This document shows, piece after piece, positions 23,643 to 33,079 of a DNA stretch of 64,000 nucleotides. Positions within the stretch are counted from its first letter, which is position 1. Every line of letters begins with the position of its first letter. The position numbers and the translations under genes are program-made. Under the pieces are notes generated by a model, which saw nothing but the letters and a program-made list of their open reading frames with translations, was not told where the DNA came from and did no database searches. The stretch is from Marinobacter panjinensis (lineage in GTDB: Bacteria > Pseudomonadota > Gammaproteobacteria > Pseudomonadales > Oleiphilaceae): positions 310,001-374,000 of the forward strand of contig NZ_SZYH01000002.1 in assembly GCF_005298175.1 (NCBI RefSeq). The letters run 5' to 3'.

Positions 23643-24851
23643 TCACCTGATCCGAACCTGGTCGCCATCACTGAGCTCCCGGCCGGGATGACGGACTACC
23701 TGGTCGCCTTCGTTCAGTCCGCTCTCTATGGCTGTCACCAGACCATTGGTTCTGCCTGTTTTCACCGTTTGTATTACCGCATGCTCGTCCCTGATCAGAA
23801 AAACTGCGGGCTGGCCGCCGTGTTGAAAAACGGCGGAGGCCGGTGCCTGAAGCACATTCGCTGACTGCCAGAGAATGAATTCGGCGTCTACACGGTAACC
23901 GTCTCCCAGCATTGTCCAGCGTTCGCGGGGGGTGACTATGTCTGCTATCACCCTGACGCGCTGCTCCTCAACGCCAAGGGCCGAAACGTCTGCAAACCCG
24001 ACGGGCTCCACTCGTCGAACCACGGCGTCAAGCAGGGTTCCGCCCCAGCCGCTGAGCCGTGCCTGAACGCCGGGTTCCAGCTTGACCGCATCGAAACTGA
24101 GTACATCCACCACGACTTCCAGAGCACCCGGGTCGCCAAGCTCGATTACGGCCTCGCCAGCCTGGATAACGCCTTCGCTTTTACGCAGCAGGTTCAGAAC
24201 GCTGCCATTAACGGGCGACCGAATTGCCAGCCGCTCCGCCGGTTTTTCACCCTCTGAACGAGCTGCGGAAACCTCGAGCCGGGTCCTGGCCGCGGCCAAT
24301 TCATGGGCGGCGACTTCTTCATCAAAGCGGGCAGATCGCAGAATGGCCTGGGTGCGGGCGGCGGTAGACTGGGCTTGTTGCAGGCGCTCATGGGATACAA
24401 AATCGGAGCTGTCCAGGGTCAGCAGTCGCTGGTATTCCGCCTCTGCCAGTTCAGCGTCTGCCGCTGCAGCCCGGGTTTTCTGGCGGACGGAGTTCAGTGC
24501 CGAGCGGGCGGCCTCTACTTTCGCTTCTGCTTCCGCCCGGCTGCGGGCATCGAGCACACTGGCTGGCATCGGGTCCACCTCGGTCAGCAGCTCGCCGGGA
24601 ATGACCTGGTCGCCCACGTCCAGCTCCACCCGGTGCAGGTATCCGGTCACCGGCGAAGAAACCACATAGCGGTCTATTACCCGGGTTTTGCCTTCCTCCA
24701 GTATGGTGACCTCCATGGCCCCCCGTTGCACTGGTGCCAGGTCTACCCAGACAGGGTCCGGACGGAGGATAAAGGCCACCACAACAATGGCCAGAATGCC
24801 GAGGGTGAGCCAGAACAGCCACTTACCCGCCAAATGCTTACCTTCTGACAT
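23643..24851 (-). CDS. HlyD-family periplasmic adaptor of an ABC export system
   Basis: A 402-residue membrane fusion protein. One N-terminal membrane helix (KWLFWLTLGILAIVVVAFIL) is followed by a biotinyl-lipoyl half-motif (SSPVTGYLHRVELDVGDQV), an alpha-helical hairpin rich in Ala and Glu (about residues 100-210), the second half-motif ([20 protein letters not shown]) and beta-barrel domains. It should link the FtsX-type permease to an outer-membrane channel. It is the last gene of a three-gene leftward operon, 21 bases after the permease. No TolC-like gene is in the window. The substrate is unknown. Confidence 0.88.
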   Translation of the reverse strand: MSEGKHLAGKWLFWLTLGILAIVVVAFILRPDPVWVDLAPVQRGAMEVTILEEGKTRVIDRYVVSSPVTGYLHRVELDVGDQVIPGELLTEVDPMPASVLDARSRAEAEAKVEAARSALNSVRQKTRAAAADAELAEAEYQRLLTLDSSDFVSHERLQQAQSTAARTQAILRSARFDEEVAAHELAAARTRLEVSAARSEGEKPAERLAIRSPVNGSVLNLLRKSEGVIQAGEAVIELGDPGALEVVVDVLSFDAVKLEPGVQARLSGWGGTLLDAVVRRVEPVGFADVSALGVEEQRVRVIADIVTPRERWTMLGDGYRVDAEFILWQSANVLQAPASAVFQHGGQPAVFLIRDEHAVIQTVKTGRTNGLVTAIESGLNEGDQVVRHPGRELSDGDQVRIR

Positions 24852-24872
24852 CGATGAAATTCCTATATCTGG

Positions 24873-27251
24873 TTATTCCCGGGTTTTCAGGACGGCCACG
24901 AGGTCGAGTTTACGCAATCGCCACCAGGTAATGAATCCGGATACCAGGGCAGAGACCATGACCACATTGGCGGCCAGCGCCAGCGTCCTGTCGGTGATGA
25001 TCAAGGGTACCCGGTACAGCTCAGTCTGCATCATGGTTACTACCAGGCTTGCCAGTCCATGGCCAATGGCCCAGCCCAGGGGTATGCCCATTATCAGCAG
25101 GATGGCCAGTTCACCCAGTACAATATGGGCCACTTCATTGTGGCTGTAGCCCAGTACTCTCAGGCTTGCCAGATCCCGCCCCCGCTCTGCCAGAGAGATG
25201 CGCACGGTGTTATAGATGACGCCAAAGGCGATGATGCCACCCAGCAGGCTGATAACCAGAGTATAGGTAAGGAAGGTTTTTGCCAGAGTTTCAAAGAAGC
25301 TGTCCAGCATTGCCTGGCGGACATTGACGGCCATCACCCGTGGGGTGTCCCGCAGGTCCCGATAAACGGTTTCCGCCTGTTCCGGATCCAGGTTCATCAG
25401 CACCTGGTTGACGACTGCCCCTTCCTTTAGCGTCCGGTTCATTGCGGTCAGATTCATATAGGCACCCACGCCGAGAAACTCGCTGGTCACTCCGGCAACC
25501 TGCAGGTCCAGTACAGGGCGATGGCCCTCCAATATCCGGACCTGAACGGAGTCGCCGGCGGCAAGCCCCAGCTGTGCCGCCAGGAAGTCGGTCAGCAGCA
25601 GCCCTGCTGGAGGTATTGGCACTTTGTTAAGATGTTCGTCTACGACAAACTGCAACCGGGCATCGTCCGGGATGCCGGTCAAGGCGGTTCGCCACTGCCG
25701 GTGACCATTGACCAGCTCTACCGCCACGACACGACGGCCCTCGGTATAGCGCACACCGGGCTGCCGCGTCATTCCGTACATGGCAGACTGATGAACCGGG
25801 TCAGTCAGGCTGACGGTCAGGTCTTGTTGCTGAACCCGGGCAAACTGGGTGTGTACCATCAGCGAAACAGAGCTGAACTGGAAGTTGCCCACCATCACAA
25901 CGGCTGTCGCCATCGCTATGCCTGTTACCGACAGCGCGGCGCGGGCCGGGCGCCGTGCCAGTTGCCGGACAATCATGCGGGATGGCTGGCTGAAGCGTAT
26001 CCAGGACAATAGGCGCTCAGTGATAGTGACCCGATAGCTGGCAGGGGCTTCCGGCCGCATGGCCTCGGCCGGGGGCAGGGAAGCAGCACTGCGAATGGCT
26101 CGCCAACCCCCGATCCATGCGACAACAATGGTCAGCAAACCCAACAGCAGTACCCAAAAGGGGCTGACGTGGAACAGCAGTTCCGGGAACCGGTAGAACT
26201 CCATATAAAGTTCGCCCAGCGCCCGGCCCAGCCACATGCCGGTAGCCGTGCCGATCATCAGGCCAACCAGGGCAATGGCGAGCACCAACTGGCTGTAGTG
26301 CCAGCCAATCTGCCAGTTGCTGTAACCGAAGGCCTTCAATACTGCAATGATGTCCCGCTGGGTACTGATCAGCCGGGTGATCACAACATTTAGCAGAAAC
26401 ATGGCGACCGCCATAAAAATGGTCGGGAAGACCACTGCCATGGTTTTCAGCTGGTTCAGTTCGTCACTCAGGAAACGGTGGGAAAACTGGTCCTCGCGGG
26501 CATAGGCACCGGTGCTTCCGTATGGCGCCAGCAACTGGTCGAGCAATGTGATGACGCCTTCCACCGGAAACGCCGGGTCCACCTGCAACACCACGCTGTT
26601 GAAGGCGCCGCGCATATCCATTGCCGACGCGAGCGCTTCCCGGGCCATCCAGAGCACTCCGTAGCGTTCGTAGTCGGGTAACATCCCGCCCGGAGGGATG
26701 ACATAAATAAATTCCGGAGATTCAACGATGCCGATAACGGTGAGGCTTTGTCGCCGGCCGTTGATGATGGCGCCCAGCCGGTCCCCAAGCTGAAGATCGT
26801 GGGCGTCGGCAAAGCTGCCAATTACTGCCACTTCATCGCTGCGTGCAACGTGTGGCAAACGCCCCTGGCGCAGGTAGACGCGGTTGACCTCCGGCTGCCC
26901 TTCGGGTGGCAATGAGACAAGGCGGGCGGAGGCAGGATCACTGAAACCAGGCACCTCGAGCTTTGCAACGCCTTCGACTCGTCCGCTTACGCGAGTAACA
27001 CCGGGAATGTCCGCTACCCGTTGCAGAACGAAGCGCGGCGCACGTTTTAACGTGGCGAACACATCAGCAAACTGGTGTGCCTGATAATACTGATCACGGG
27101 TGACGGTGAGCGAGGAATAGTTCACCAGTGACAACAGGCACACGGCAATGCCGCCGGCGATCACCAGGGCGATGGCCAGGGTCTGGCCCCGAATCTGCCA
27201 TAGCTCGCGGCGGAGTTTGGTATGCAAGGTACTGGTGCGAAAGAATGGCAT
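24873..27251 (-). CDS. ABC transporter permease with two FtsX-like domains
   Basis: A 792-residue inner-membrane protein: an N-terminal helix (GQTLAIALVIAGGIAVCLLSL), a large periplasmic MacB-like domain (about 40-250), a first FtsX block of three helices (about 270-385), a central helix and second periplasmic domain (about 425-650), and a second FtsX block at the C-terminus (FGVIYNTVRISLAERGRDLA and SHNEVAHIVLGELAILLIM). This 10-helix duplicated form exports lipids, peptides or small molecules by a mechanotransmission mechanism like LolCE/MacB. It lies four bases after the ATPase gene, so they are coupled. Confidence 0.88.
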   Translation of the reverse strand: MPFFRTSTLHTKLRRELWQIRGQTLAIALVIAGGIAVCLLSLVNYSSLTVTRDQYYQAHQFADVFATLKRAPRFVLQRVADIPGVTRVSGRVEGVAKLEVPGFSDPASARLVSLPPEGQPEVNRVYLRQGRLPHVARSDEVAVIGSFADAHDLQLGDRLGAIINGRRQSLTVIGIVESPEFIYVIPPGGMLPDYERYGVLWMAREALASAMDMRGAFNSVVLQVDPAFPVEGVITLLDQLLAPYGSTGAYAREDQFSHRFLSDELNQLKTMAVVFPTIFMAVAMFLLNVVITRLISTQRDIIAVLKAFGYSNWQIGWHYSQLVLAIALVGLMIGTATGMWLGRALGELYMEFYRFPELLFHVSPFWVLLLGLLTIVVAWIGGWRAIRSAASLPPAEAMRPEAPASYRVTITERLLSWIRFSQPSRMIVRQLARRPARAALSVTGIAMATAVVMVGNFQFSSVSLMVHTQFARVQQQDLTVSLTDPVHQSAMYGMTRQPGVRYTEGRRVVAVELVNGHRQWRTALTGIPDDARLQFVVDEHLNKVPIPPAGLLLTDFLAAQLGLAAGDSVQVRILEGHRPVLDLQVAGVTSEFLGVGAYMNLTAMNRTLKEGAVVNQVLMNLDPEQAETVYRDLRDTPRVMAVNVRQAMLDSFFETLAKTFLTYTLVISLLGGIIAFGVIYNTVRISLAERGRDLASLRVLGYSHNEVAHIVLGELAILLIMGIPLGWAIGHGLASLVVTMMQTELYRVPLIITDRTLALAANVVMVSALVSGFITWWRLRKLDLVAVLKTRE

Positions 27252-27255
27252 GGCG

Positions 27256-28020
27256 TTACCAGCTCAGGGTTCGCGGGTCCTGCCGCGTTGAGTTGCGGTA
27301 TTCACCACTGATGGTGCCGTCAGACAGCGTAATGACCCGGTCTGCCATCTGTGCAATAGAGGCGTTGTGGGTAATGATCACGGTAGTGGTGCCGGTTTCG
27401 CGGTTGGCGGTATCCAGCGCCGCCAGAACCAGAGTGCCCGTGGCTGAGTCCAGGGCGCCGGTAGGCTCGTCGCACAGCAACACCTCCGGGCGCTTGGCAA
27501 TGGCCCGGGCGATAGCTACCCTTTGTTGCTCCCCTCCGGAGAGCTGGGCGGGGAAGTGGTCCATCCGTTGCTTCAGTCCCACCAGTTCCAGCGCGGCTTC
27601 CGGACTCATCGGGTTGCGGGCGATTTCGGTCACCGCAATAACGTTTTCCCGTGCAGTCAGGCTGGGTATCAGGTTGTAGAACTGGAACACGAAACCAACG
27701 TAGTCCCGGCGATAACGGGTCAGTTCCCGGTCATTGGCCCGGCTCAGGTCGATGTCCTGGTATTTCACCTCGCCACTGGTAGGCACGTCCAGCCCGCCAA
27801 GAATGTTCAGCAGGGTGGATTTGCCCGAGCCGGAGGCTCCCAGCATCACCACCAGCTCGCCGGAAAAGAGATCCAGGTTCACTCCCCGCAAGGCGTGCAC
27901 CTCAATCTCCCCCTGTTGATAGGATTTCGTCAGCCCGGAGGTGTGGAACACCGGTAGGCCGGAGGTGGGTCTGTCCATGCAAAAGGCCTTTGCCCTGAAT
28001 TGGTTTGCGTCCACTGCCAT
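27256..28020 (-). CDS. ABC transporter ATP-binding protein (LolD/MacB type)
   Basis: A 254-residue ATPase with Walker [12 protein letters not shown], the Q-loop in [18 protein letters not shown], signature [15 protein letters not shown], Walker [14 protein letters not shown] and the switch histidine in IITHN. It pairs with the FtsX-type permease. It is the first gene of the leftward operon. An alternative start at ATG 27978 (MDRPTSG) would remove 14 residues; neither start has a strong ribosome-binding site. Confidence 0.92.
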   Translation of the reverse strand: MAVDANQFRAKAFCMDRPTSGLPVFHTSGLTKSYQQGEIEVHALRGVNLDLFSGELVVMLGASGSGKSTLLNILGGLDVPTSGEVKYQDIDLSRANDRELTRYRRDYVGFVFQFYNLIPSLTARENVIAVTEIARNPMSPEAALELVGLKQRMDHFPAQLSGGEQQRVAIARAIAKRPEVLLCDEPTGALDSATGTLVLAALDTANRETGTTTVIITHNASIAQMADRVITLSDGTISGEYRNSTRQDPRTLSW

Positions 28021-28208
28021 CGCCTCGGTTCTTCAACCAGTGAAGGTATAGCACAAGTTGTTCCTATATATCAGCGAGGCGGAGCTTCATATCTATCGCG
28101 CTCATTATTTGCGCAATCGCCCATCCGTTGTTAGGTTTTAAGAAAGAACGTTTTATTTCGTACTACCCGTCTTCCCAACGGCAGCCTCCAGGGTGCCATG
28201 GAGAGCGC
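28021..28208. promoter_or_regulatory. Divergent region between the exporter operon and nuoA
   Basis: These 188 bases must contain the nuo promoter. TTGTTA (about 28122), a 17-base spacer and TTTTAT make one weak sigma-70-like candidate; CCTATATAT near 28065 is another AT-rich block. No oxygen-regulator site could be identified. Confidence 0.3.
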
Positions 28209-28625
28209 ATGGCAGACACTGTCAGTGAATTGCTGGTCCGCTACTGGGCTACCGGCTTTTTTATCGTGGCCGCGCTGGGCCTTTGCGCCGTTATGGTGGG
28301 CGTCTCCAGCCTGCTTGGTGGGCGCAGCCAGGGTGTCAGCAAATCTCTTCCATTTGAATCCGGCATTCTCGGCACCGGCGATGCCCGCCAGCGCTTTTCC
28401 GTCAAGTTCTATCTGGTCGCGATGCTATTCGTGATCTTCGATATCGAAGCCGTGTTCCTGTTTGCCTGGGCCATTGTTATTCCCGACGTGGGCTGGGCCG
28501 GGTTCTGGGGCGCGGCAGTATTTATTCTGATCCTTCTGGTTGGCCTGCTGTATGACAGTCGTACCGGTGCCCTGGACTGGGCGCCGGAATCATCTCGTGG
28601 CAGGCCCCGTAGTCCGGCAGGCTGA
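28209..28625 (+). CDS. nuoA: NADH-quinone oxidoreductase subunit A
   Basis: The protein has 138 residues from ATG 28209 (GGAG upstream); the frame is open 81 bases further but those residues lack family character. It is a three-helix membrane subunit with [20 protein letters not shown] and [14 protein letters not shown], the loop and acidic helix conserved in NuoA. It sits at the junction of the peripheral and membrane arms of complex I. It is the first gene of the 13-gene operon; the 72-base gap to nuoB is the largest in the operon. Confidence 0.94.
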   Translation: MADTVSELLVRYWATGFFIVAALGLCAVMVGVSSLLGGRSQGVSKSLPFESGILGTGDARQRFSVKFYLVAMLFVIFDIEAVFLFAWAIVIPDVGWAGFWGAAVFILILLVGLLYDSRTGALDWAPESSRGRPRSPAG

Positions 28626-28697
28626 TCCAACGCACCCAATCAAGGTGCTGGCCCGCGGTGTTTATACCGCCGGGTCCGGTGCCCATGGAGGCGCAGT

Positions 28698-29375
28698 ATG
28701 TCCTATACCCTGACCAGGGCAGAGCAAACCGCACAAGGCAGTAGCCGGTATCCGGTTCAGCAGCAGGAGCCGTCTGAGGATCCGGTCAAGCGTCAGCTTG
28801 AGCGCAACGTGTTCACCGGCAAACTCGGCGAAGTTCTCAATAACGCCGTCAACTGGGGCCGCAAGAACTCCCTGTGGCCGTACAACTTCGGGCTGTCCTG
28901 CTGCTATGTTGAGATGACCACCGCTTTCACGTCGCCCCATGACATTGGCCGCTTTGGCTCAGAAGTCATCCGGGCCTCGCCCCGTCAGGCAGATTTCATG
29001 GTCATCGCCGGTACCTGCTTTATCAAGATGGCACCGGTAATTCAGCAGCTCTATGACCAGATGCTGGAGCCCAAGTGGGTGATCTCGATGGGCTCCTGCG
29101 CCAATTCCGGTGGCATGTACGACATCTATTCCGTAGTGCAGGGGGTGGACAAGTTTCTGCCCGTGGATGTGTATATACCCGGTTGCCCGCCACGTCCCGA
29201 GGCCTTCCTGCAGGGGTTGCAGTTGCTGCAGGACTCGATCCAGGAGGAACGCCGGCCCCTGTCGTGGGTGGTGGGCGATCAGGGAGTCTATCAGGCAGAG
29301 ATGCCTTCCCAGCGGGAAAAGTGGCGAGACCGCCGCATTCAGGCCACCGAGCTAAGAACACCCGACAAACTCTGA
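28698..29375 (+). CDS. nuoB: NADH-quinone oxidoreductase subunit B
   Basis: A 225-residue subunit that carries cluster N2, the last iron-sulfur centre before quinone. The ligands are visible: the double cysteine in LSCCYVEMT, the one in VIAGTCF and the one in [21 protein letters not shown] is also conserved. The sequence follows the E. coli protein closely, including EPKWVISMG and [14 protein letters not shown]. It forms the quinone pocket with the D part of NuoCD. Confidence 0.95.
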   Translation: MSYTLTRAEQTAQGSSRYPVQQQEPSEDPVKRQLERNVFTGKLGEVLNNAVNWGRKNSLWPYNFGLSCCYVEMTTAFTSPHDIGRFGSEVIRASPRQADFMVIAGTCFIKMAPVIQQLYDQMLEPKWVISMGSCANSGGMYDIYSVVQGVDKFLPVDVYIPGCPPRPEAFLQGLQLLQDSIQEERRPLSWVVGDQGVYQAEMPSQREKWRDRRIQATELRTPDKL

Positions 29376-29424
29376 CCCGTTCGCCGTCGTTTCACCATCG
29401 ATTGCCAGGAAGCGAATCACGACC

Positions 29425-31197
29425 ATGAACACGGATACCGTCAGTACTCCGGGCCCCACCGGTGACAATCTGGCCGCCACCCTGAGAAGGGATTTCGGTG
29501 ACCGTGTGCTTTACGAGCAGCACACCCTCACCGGTATGCCCGTGGTATGGGTGACGCGGGACGCACTGACCGATGTGCTTGGGTACCTGAAAACCCTGAC
29601 CGCGCCTTTTGACCTGCTCTACGACCTCTCCGCTGTTGACGAGCGCCTGCACCGTGACCGTCGCGGTCTGCCACCGGCCGACTTCACGGTGTTCTACCAG
29701 CTGCTTTCCATCAGTCGCAACGCAGATATCATGCTCAAGGTGGCCCTCTTTGCGGATGACCTCAGCCTGCCCACAGTGACCGGAGTTTACCCGGCGGCGA
29801 ACTGGTACGAGCGGGAAGTCTGGGACATGTTCGGTATCACCTTTGCCGGCCATCCCCACCTGACGCGTATCCTCATGCCACCGACCTGGTCCGGCCATCC
29901 TTTGCGCAAGGACTACCCCGCCCGGGCCACGGAGTTTGACCCCTATACCCTGACAGTGGAGGGCCAGCAGACCGAGCAGGAGGCCATGCGGTTCGAGCCC
30001 GAAGCCTGGGGTATGCAGCGGGAGCGGGACGGGGCCGAGTTCATGTTCCTTAACCTGGGCCCCAATCACCCCTCTGCCCATGGCGCTTTCCGCATCGTGC
30101 TGCAACTGGACGGCGAGGAAATCGTCGACTGCGTGCCTGACATCGGCTATCACCACCGGGGCGCCGAGAAGATGGCGGAACGCCAGTCCTGGCACAGCTT
30201 CATTCCCTATACCGACCGCATTGATTACACCGGTGGGGTGATGAACAACCTGCCTTACGTACTGGCGGCGGAAAAGCTGGCGGGCATCGAGGTGCCGGAC
30301 CGGGTGAAGGTGATCCGGGTGATGATGGCGGAAATGTTCCGCGTCACCAGCCATCTGTTGTTCCTGGGTACCTACCTGCAGGATCTGGGGGCGATGACGC
30401 CGGTGTTCTATACCTTCAGCGACCGGCAGCGGGGCTATGAGGTAATCGAGGGCATAACCGGGTTTCGAATGCACCCGGCCTGGTACCGCATCGGCGGCGT
30501 TATGCAGGACCTGCCCCAGGGTTGGGGAAAACTGGTGCAGGGCTTTCTCGACTGGATGCCGTCACGGCTGCGTGAGTACGAGCGAGCGATGATGGAGAAC
30601 GCCATCGTGCGCGACCGAACCCGTCATGTGGCTGCCTTCAATACCGCCGAGGCCCTGGAGTGGGGCGTTACCGGCCCCAACCTGCGGGCCACCGGATGCA
30701 ACTTCGACCTTCGCAAGCAGCGCCCATATTCCGGTTACGAGCAGTTCGATTTTGAAGTTCCCCTGGGCCATAACGGCGACGTGTTTGACCGGGGCCAGTT
30801 GCGCATCGAGGAAATGCGCCAGAGTCTTCGCATTATCCAGCAGTGCGTGAACCACATGCCTGCCGGGGACTACAAGGCCGACCACCCGCTGACCACGCCG
30901 CCGCCCCGGGAGCGCATGCTGGAACACATCGAAACTCTGATTACCCACTTCCTCCAGGTGTCCTGGGGGCCGGTGCTCAAGCCCCAGGAATCCCTGCAGA
31001 TGGTGGAGGCTACCAAAGGTATCAACAGTTATTACCTGACCAGTGACGGCAACACCATGAGCTACCGCACCCGCATCCGCACGCCGAGTTTTCCGCACCT
31101 GCAGCAGATACCGTCGGTGATGCGCGGTGGGTTTGTACCGGACCTGATTGCCCACCTGGGCAGTATTGATTTCGTGATGGCAGACGTGGACCGCTGA
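29425..31197 (+). CDS. nuoC: NADH-quinone oxidoreductase fused subunit C/D
   Basis: A 590-residue fusion, as in E. coli and other gammaproteobacteria (also called nuoCD). The N-terminal 190 residues are the 30-kDa subunit ([19 protein letters not shown], then [15 protein letters not shown]). The remaining 400 are the 49-kDa quinone-binding subunit: [42 protein letters not shown] and a C-terminal end in [13 protein letters not shown]. The conserved histidine of NHPSAHG lines the quinone site. Its stop overlaps the nuoE start. Confidence 0.95.
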   Translation: MNTDTVSTPGPTGDNLAATLRRDFGDRVLYEQHTLTGMPVVWVTRDALTDVLGYLKTLTAPFDLLYDLSAVDERLHRDRRGLPPADFTVFYQLLSISRNADIMLKVALFADDLSLPTVTGVYPAANWYEREVWDMFGITFAGHPHLTRILMPPTWSGHPLRKDYPARATEFDPYTLTVEGQQTEQEAMRFEPEAWGMQRERDGAEFMFLNLGPNHPSAHGAFRIVLQLDGEEIVDCVPDIGYHHRGAEKMAERQSWHSFIPYTDRIDYTGGVMNNLPYVLAAEKLAGIEVPDRVKVIRVMMAEMFRVTSHLLFLGTYLQDLGAMTPVFYTFSDRQRGYEVIEGITGFRMHPAWYRIGGVMQDLPQGWGKLVQGFLDWMPSRLREYERAMMENAIVRDRTRHVAAFNTAEALEWGVTGPNLRATGCNFDLRKQRPYSGYEQFDFEVPLGHNGDVFDRGQLRIEEMRQSLRIIQQCVNHMPAGDYKADHPLTTPPPRERMLEHIETLITHFLQVSWGPVLKPQESLQMVEATKGINSYYLTSDGNTMSYRTRIRTPSFPHLQQIPSVMRGGFVPDLIAHLGSIDFVMADVDR

Positions 31198-31712
31198 TGA
31201 TGGCAGACACACCACAGACAACCGTGCTGATTGGCAGCGATGGTTTCGACCTTGATCCGTCCGATGAAACCTCGATTATCGAGGAAATGGCTCATTACGA
31301 GCAGCCCCAGGCCGCCTGTATCGAGGCCCTGAAGATTGTCCAGCGCCGTCACGGCTGGGTGCCGGATAGTGCTATCACTGCCATCGCCCGGTTGCTGGGC
31401 ATTGGTCCGGGCGAGGTGGAAGGTGTGGCGACATTTTACAGCCTGATTTTCCGCCAGCCGGTGGGCCGTCATGTCGTGCTGGTGTGCGATAGCAGTGCCT
31501 GTTTCCTGACCGGTTTCCAGGAATTAAGGCAGGCACTGGTGGCCCAGCTGGGGATTGATTACGGCCAGACCACCGAAGACGGGCGTTTCACCCTGTTGCC
31601 GGTCTGCTGCCTGGGTGCCTGCGATGGCGCACCAGCCCTGATGATTGACGATGACACCTACGGCCCGGTGTCTCCCGAAGATCTGCCAGGCGTGCTGGAG
31701 GATTATCCATGA
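31197..31712 (+). CDS. nuoE: NADH-quinone oxidoreductase subunit E
   Basis: A 171-residue thioredoxin-like subunit that holds the [2Fe-2S] cluster N1a. Ligands appear as C in [10 protein letters not shown] and the pair in [10 protein letters not shown]. The start is one of two adjacent ATGs (31197, 31200) overlapping the nuoCD stop; the end overlaps nuoF by four bases. It belongs to the NADH dehydrogenase module with NuoF and NuoG. Confidence 0.94.
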   Translation: MMADTPQTTVLIGSDGFDLDPSDETSIIEEMAHYEQPQAACIEALKIVQRRHGWVPDSAITAIARLLGIGPGEVEGVATFYSLIFRQPVGRHVVLVCDSSACFLTGFQELRQALVAQLGIDYGQTTEDGRFTLLPVCCLGACDGAPALMIDDDTYGPVSPEDLPGVLEDYP

Positions 31713-33079
31713 GCCAGTTCATCGCCAGCCAGCGTGATTCGGTTCGCTATCGCAGCCGGCTGATGCAGACCGAGGCAGAGCGCCACCCTGAAACCCACCC
31801 ATTGACGTGGCGGTTGCGGGATGACGGCGAGGTGGTCTGGCTTGAGGAGTACCTGAGTAAGGATGGCTACCGGTCCGTCCGCAAGGCGCTGGCCGATAGC
31901 GATCCCCAGGCCATTATCGCCACCATGAAAGACGCCAATGTAGGTGGCCGTGGCGGAGGCGGCTTCTCTGCCGGGCTTAAATGGAGCCTGACCCTGCAGG
32001 GGGATGATATGCCCCGGGGCTACCTGATCTGTAATGCCGACGAGATGGAGCCGGGCACGTTCAAGGACCGGCTGTTGATGGAGCATCAGCCACACCTTTT
32101 GATCGAGGGCATGATCCTGGCTGCCCTGGCCAACAATTCCTGTTTTGGCTACATCTTCCTTCGGGGTGAATATGTCACGGCCGCCCGGGTACTGAACCGG
32201 GCCCTGGAAGAGGCCCGGGCCGGGGGCTGGCTGGGCGCTGATATCAATGGCAGCGGCTTCGATTTTGACATTGCGCTGCACACCGGCGCAGGGCGATACA
32301 TCTGCGGCGAGGAGACCGCCCTGATCAACTCTCTGGAGGGCAGGCGCGCCAACCCCAGGACCAAGCCGCCGTTCCCTGGCCAGTCCGGAGCCTGGGGCAA
32401 GCCTTCGGTAGTGAACAATGTGGAAACCCTGTGCAACGCGCCGGGGGTGATTCTCCATGGCGCGGACTGGTATCAGGGACTCTCCGGTGACCGGAGCGAG
32501 AATGGCGGCAGCAAGCTGTATGGCATTTCTGGCCTGGTAGAAAAGCCAGGGCTTTGGGAGCTGCCGATGGGGACGACAGGCGGCGAGATCCTGGACCGGG
32601 CAGGGGGCATGCGTAACGGTCGGCAACTCAAGGCGTGGCTGCCGGGGGGCGCCAGTACCGGCTTCCTGTTGCCGGAGCATCTGGATATGCCACTGGATTT
32701 CGACACCGTGGGCAAGGAGGGCAGTCGCCTGGGCACCGGCCTGCTGACGATAGTGCCGCAGGAGCAGAGTATTGTGGCGCTGGTGCGCAACCTGGAGGAA
32801 TTCTTCGCCCGGGAGTCCTGTGGCTGGTGCACCCCGTGTCGCGACGGCCTGCCCTGGACCGCCAAGGTGCTGCGAGCTCTGGAGCTGGGGCAGGGGGAAG
32901 ACGGCGATATCGAGTTGCTGGAGAAGCTGGCGGCGGACTGCGGCCCGGCGCAGACCTTCTGTGCCCATGCGCCCGGTGCTGCGATGCCCCTGAAGACGGC
33001 GCTGAAGCACTTTAGGCACGAGTTTGAAGCGGGGGTCAGCGCACGCCCGGTTAAAGCAGCGGAGGGACAGGCAGACTAA
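31709..33079 (+). CDS. nuoF: NADH-quinone oxidoreductase subunit F
   Basis: A 456-residue subunit that binds NADH, FMN and the [4Fe-4S] cluster N3. The glycine-rich nucleotide site is [13 protein letters not shown], the FMN region includes [14 protein letters not shown] and [15 protein letters not shown], and the cluster ligands are in [12 protein letters not shown] plus a later cysteine in CGPAQTFC. It is the entry point for electrons. It overlaps nuoG by one base. Confidence 0.95.
   Translation: MSQFIASQRDSVRYRSRLMQTEAERHPETHPLTWRLRDDGEVVWLEEYLSKDGYRSVRKALADSDPQAIIATMKDANVGGRGGGGFSAGLKWSLTLQGDDMPRGYLICNADEMEPGTFKDRLLMEHQPHLLIEGMILAALANNSCFGYIFLRGEYVTAARVLNRALEEARAGGWLGADINGSGFDFDIALHTGAGRYICGEETALINSLEGRRANPRTKPPFPGQSGAWGKPSVVNNVETLCNAPGVILHGADWYQGLSGDRSENGGSKLYGISGLVEKPGLWELPMGTTGGEILDRAGGMRNGRQLKAWLPGGASTGFLLPEHLDMPLDFDTVGKEGSRLGTGLLTIVPQEQSIVALVRNLEEFFARESCGWCTPCRDGLPWTAKVLRALELGQGEDGDIELLEKLAADCGPAQTFCAHAPGAAMPLKTALKHFRHEFEAGVSARPVKAAEGQAD

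Noticed and set aside
28115..28150. Sigma-70 promoter TTGTTA-N17-TTTTAT for nuoA
   Set aside because: The -10 element is poor and other AT-rich blocks compete; kept only as a low-confidence note on the intergenic region.
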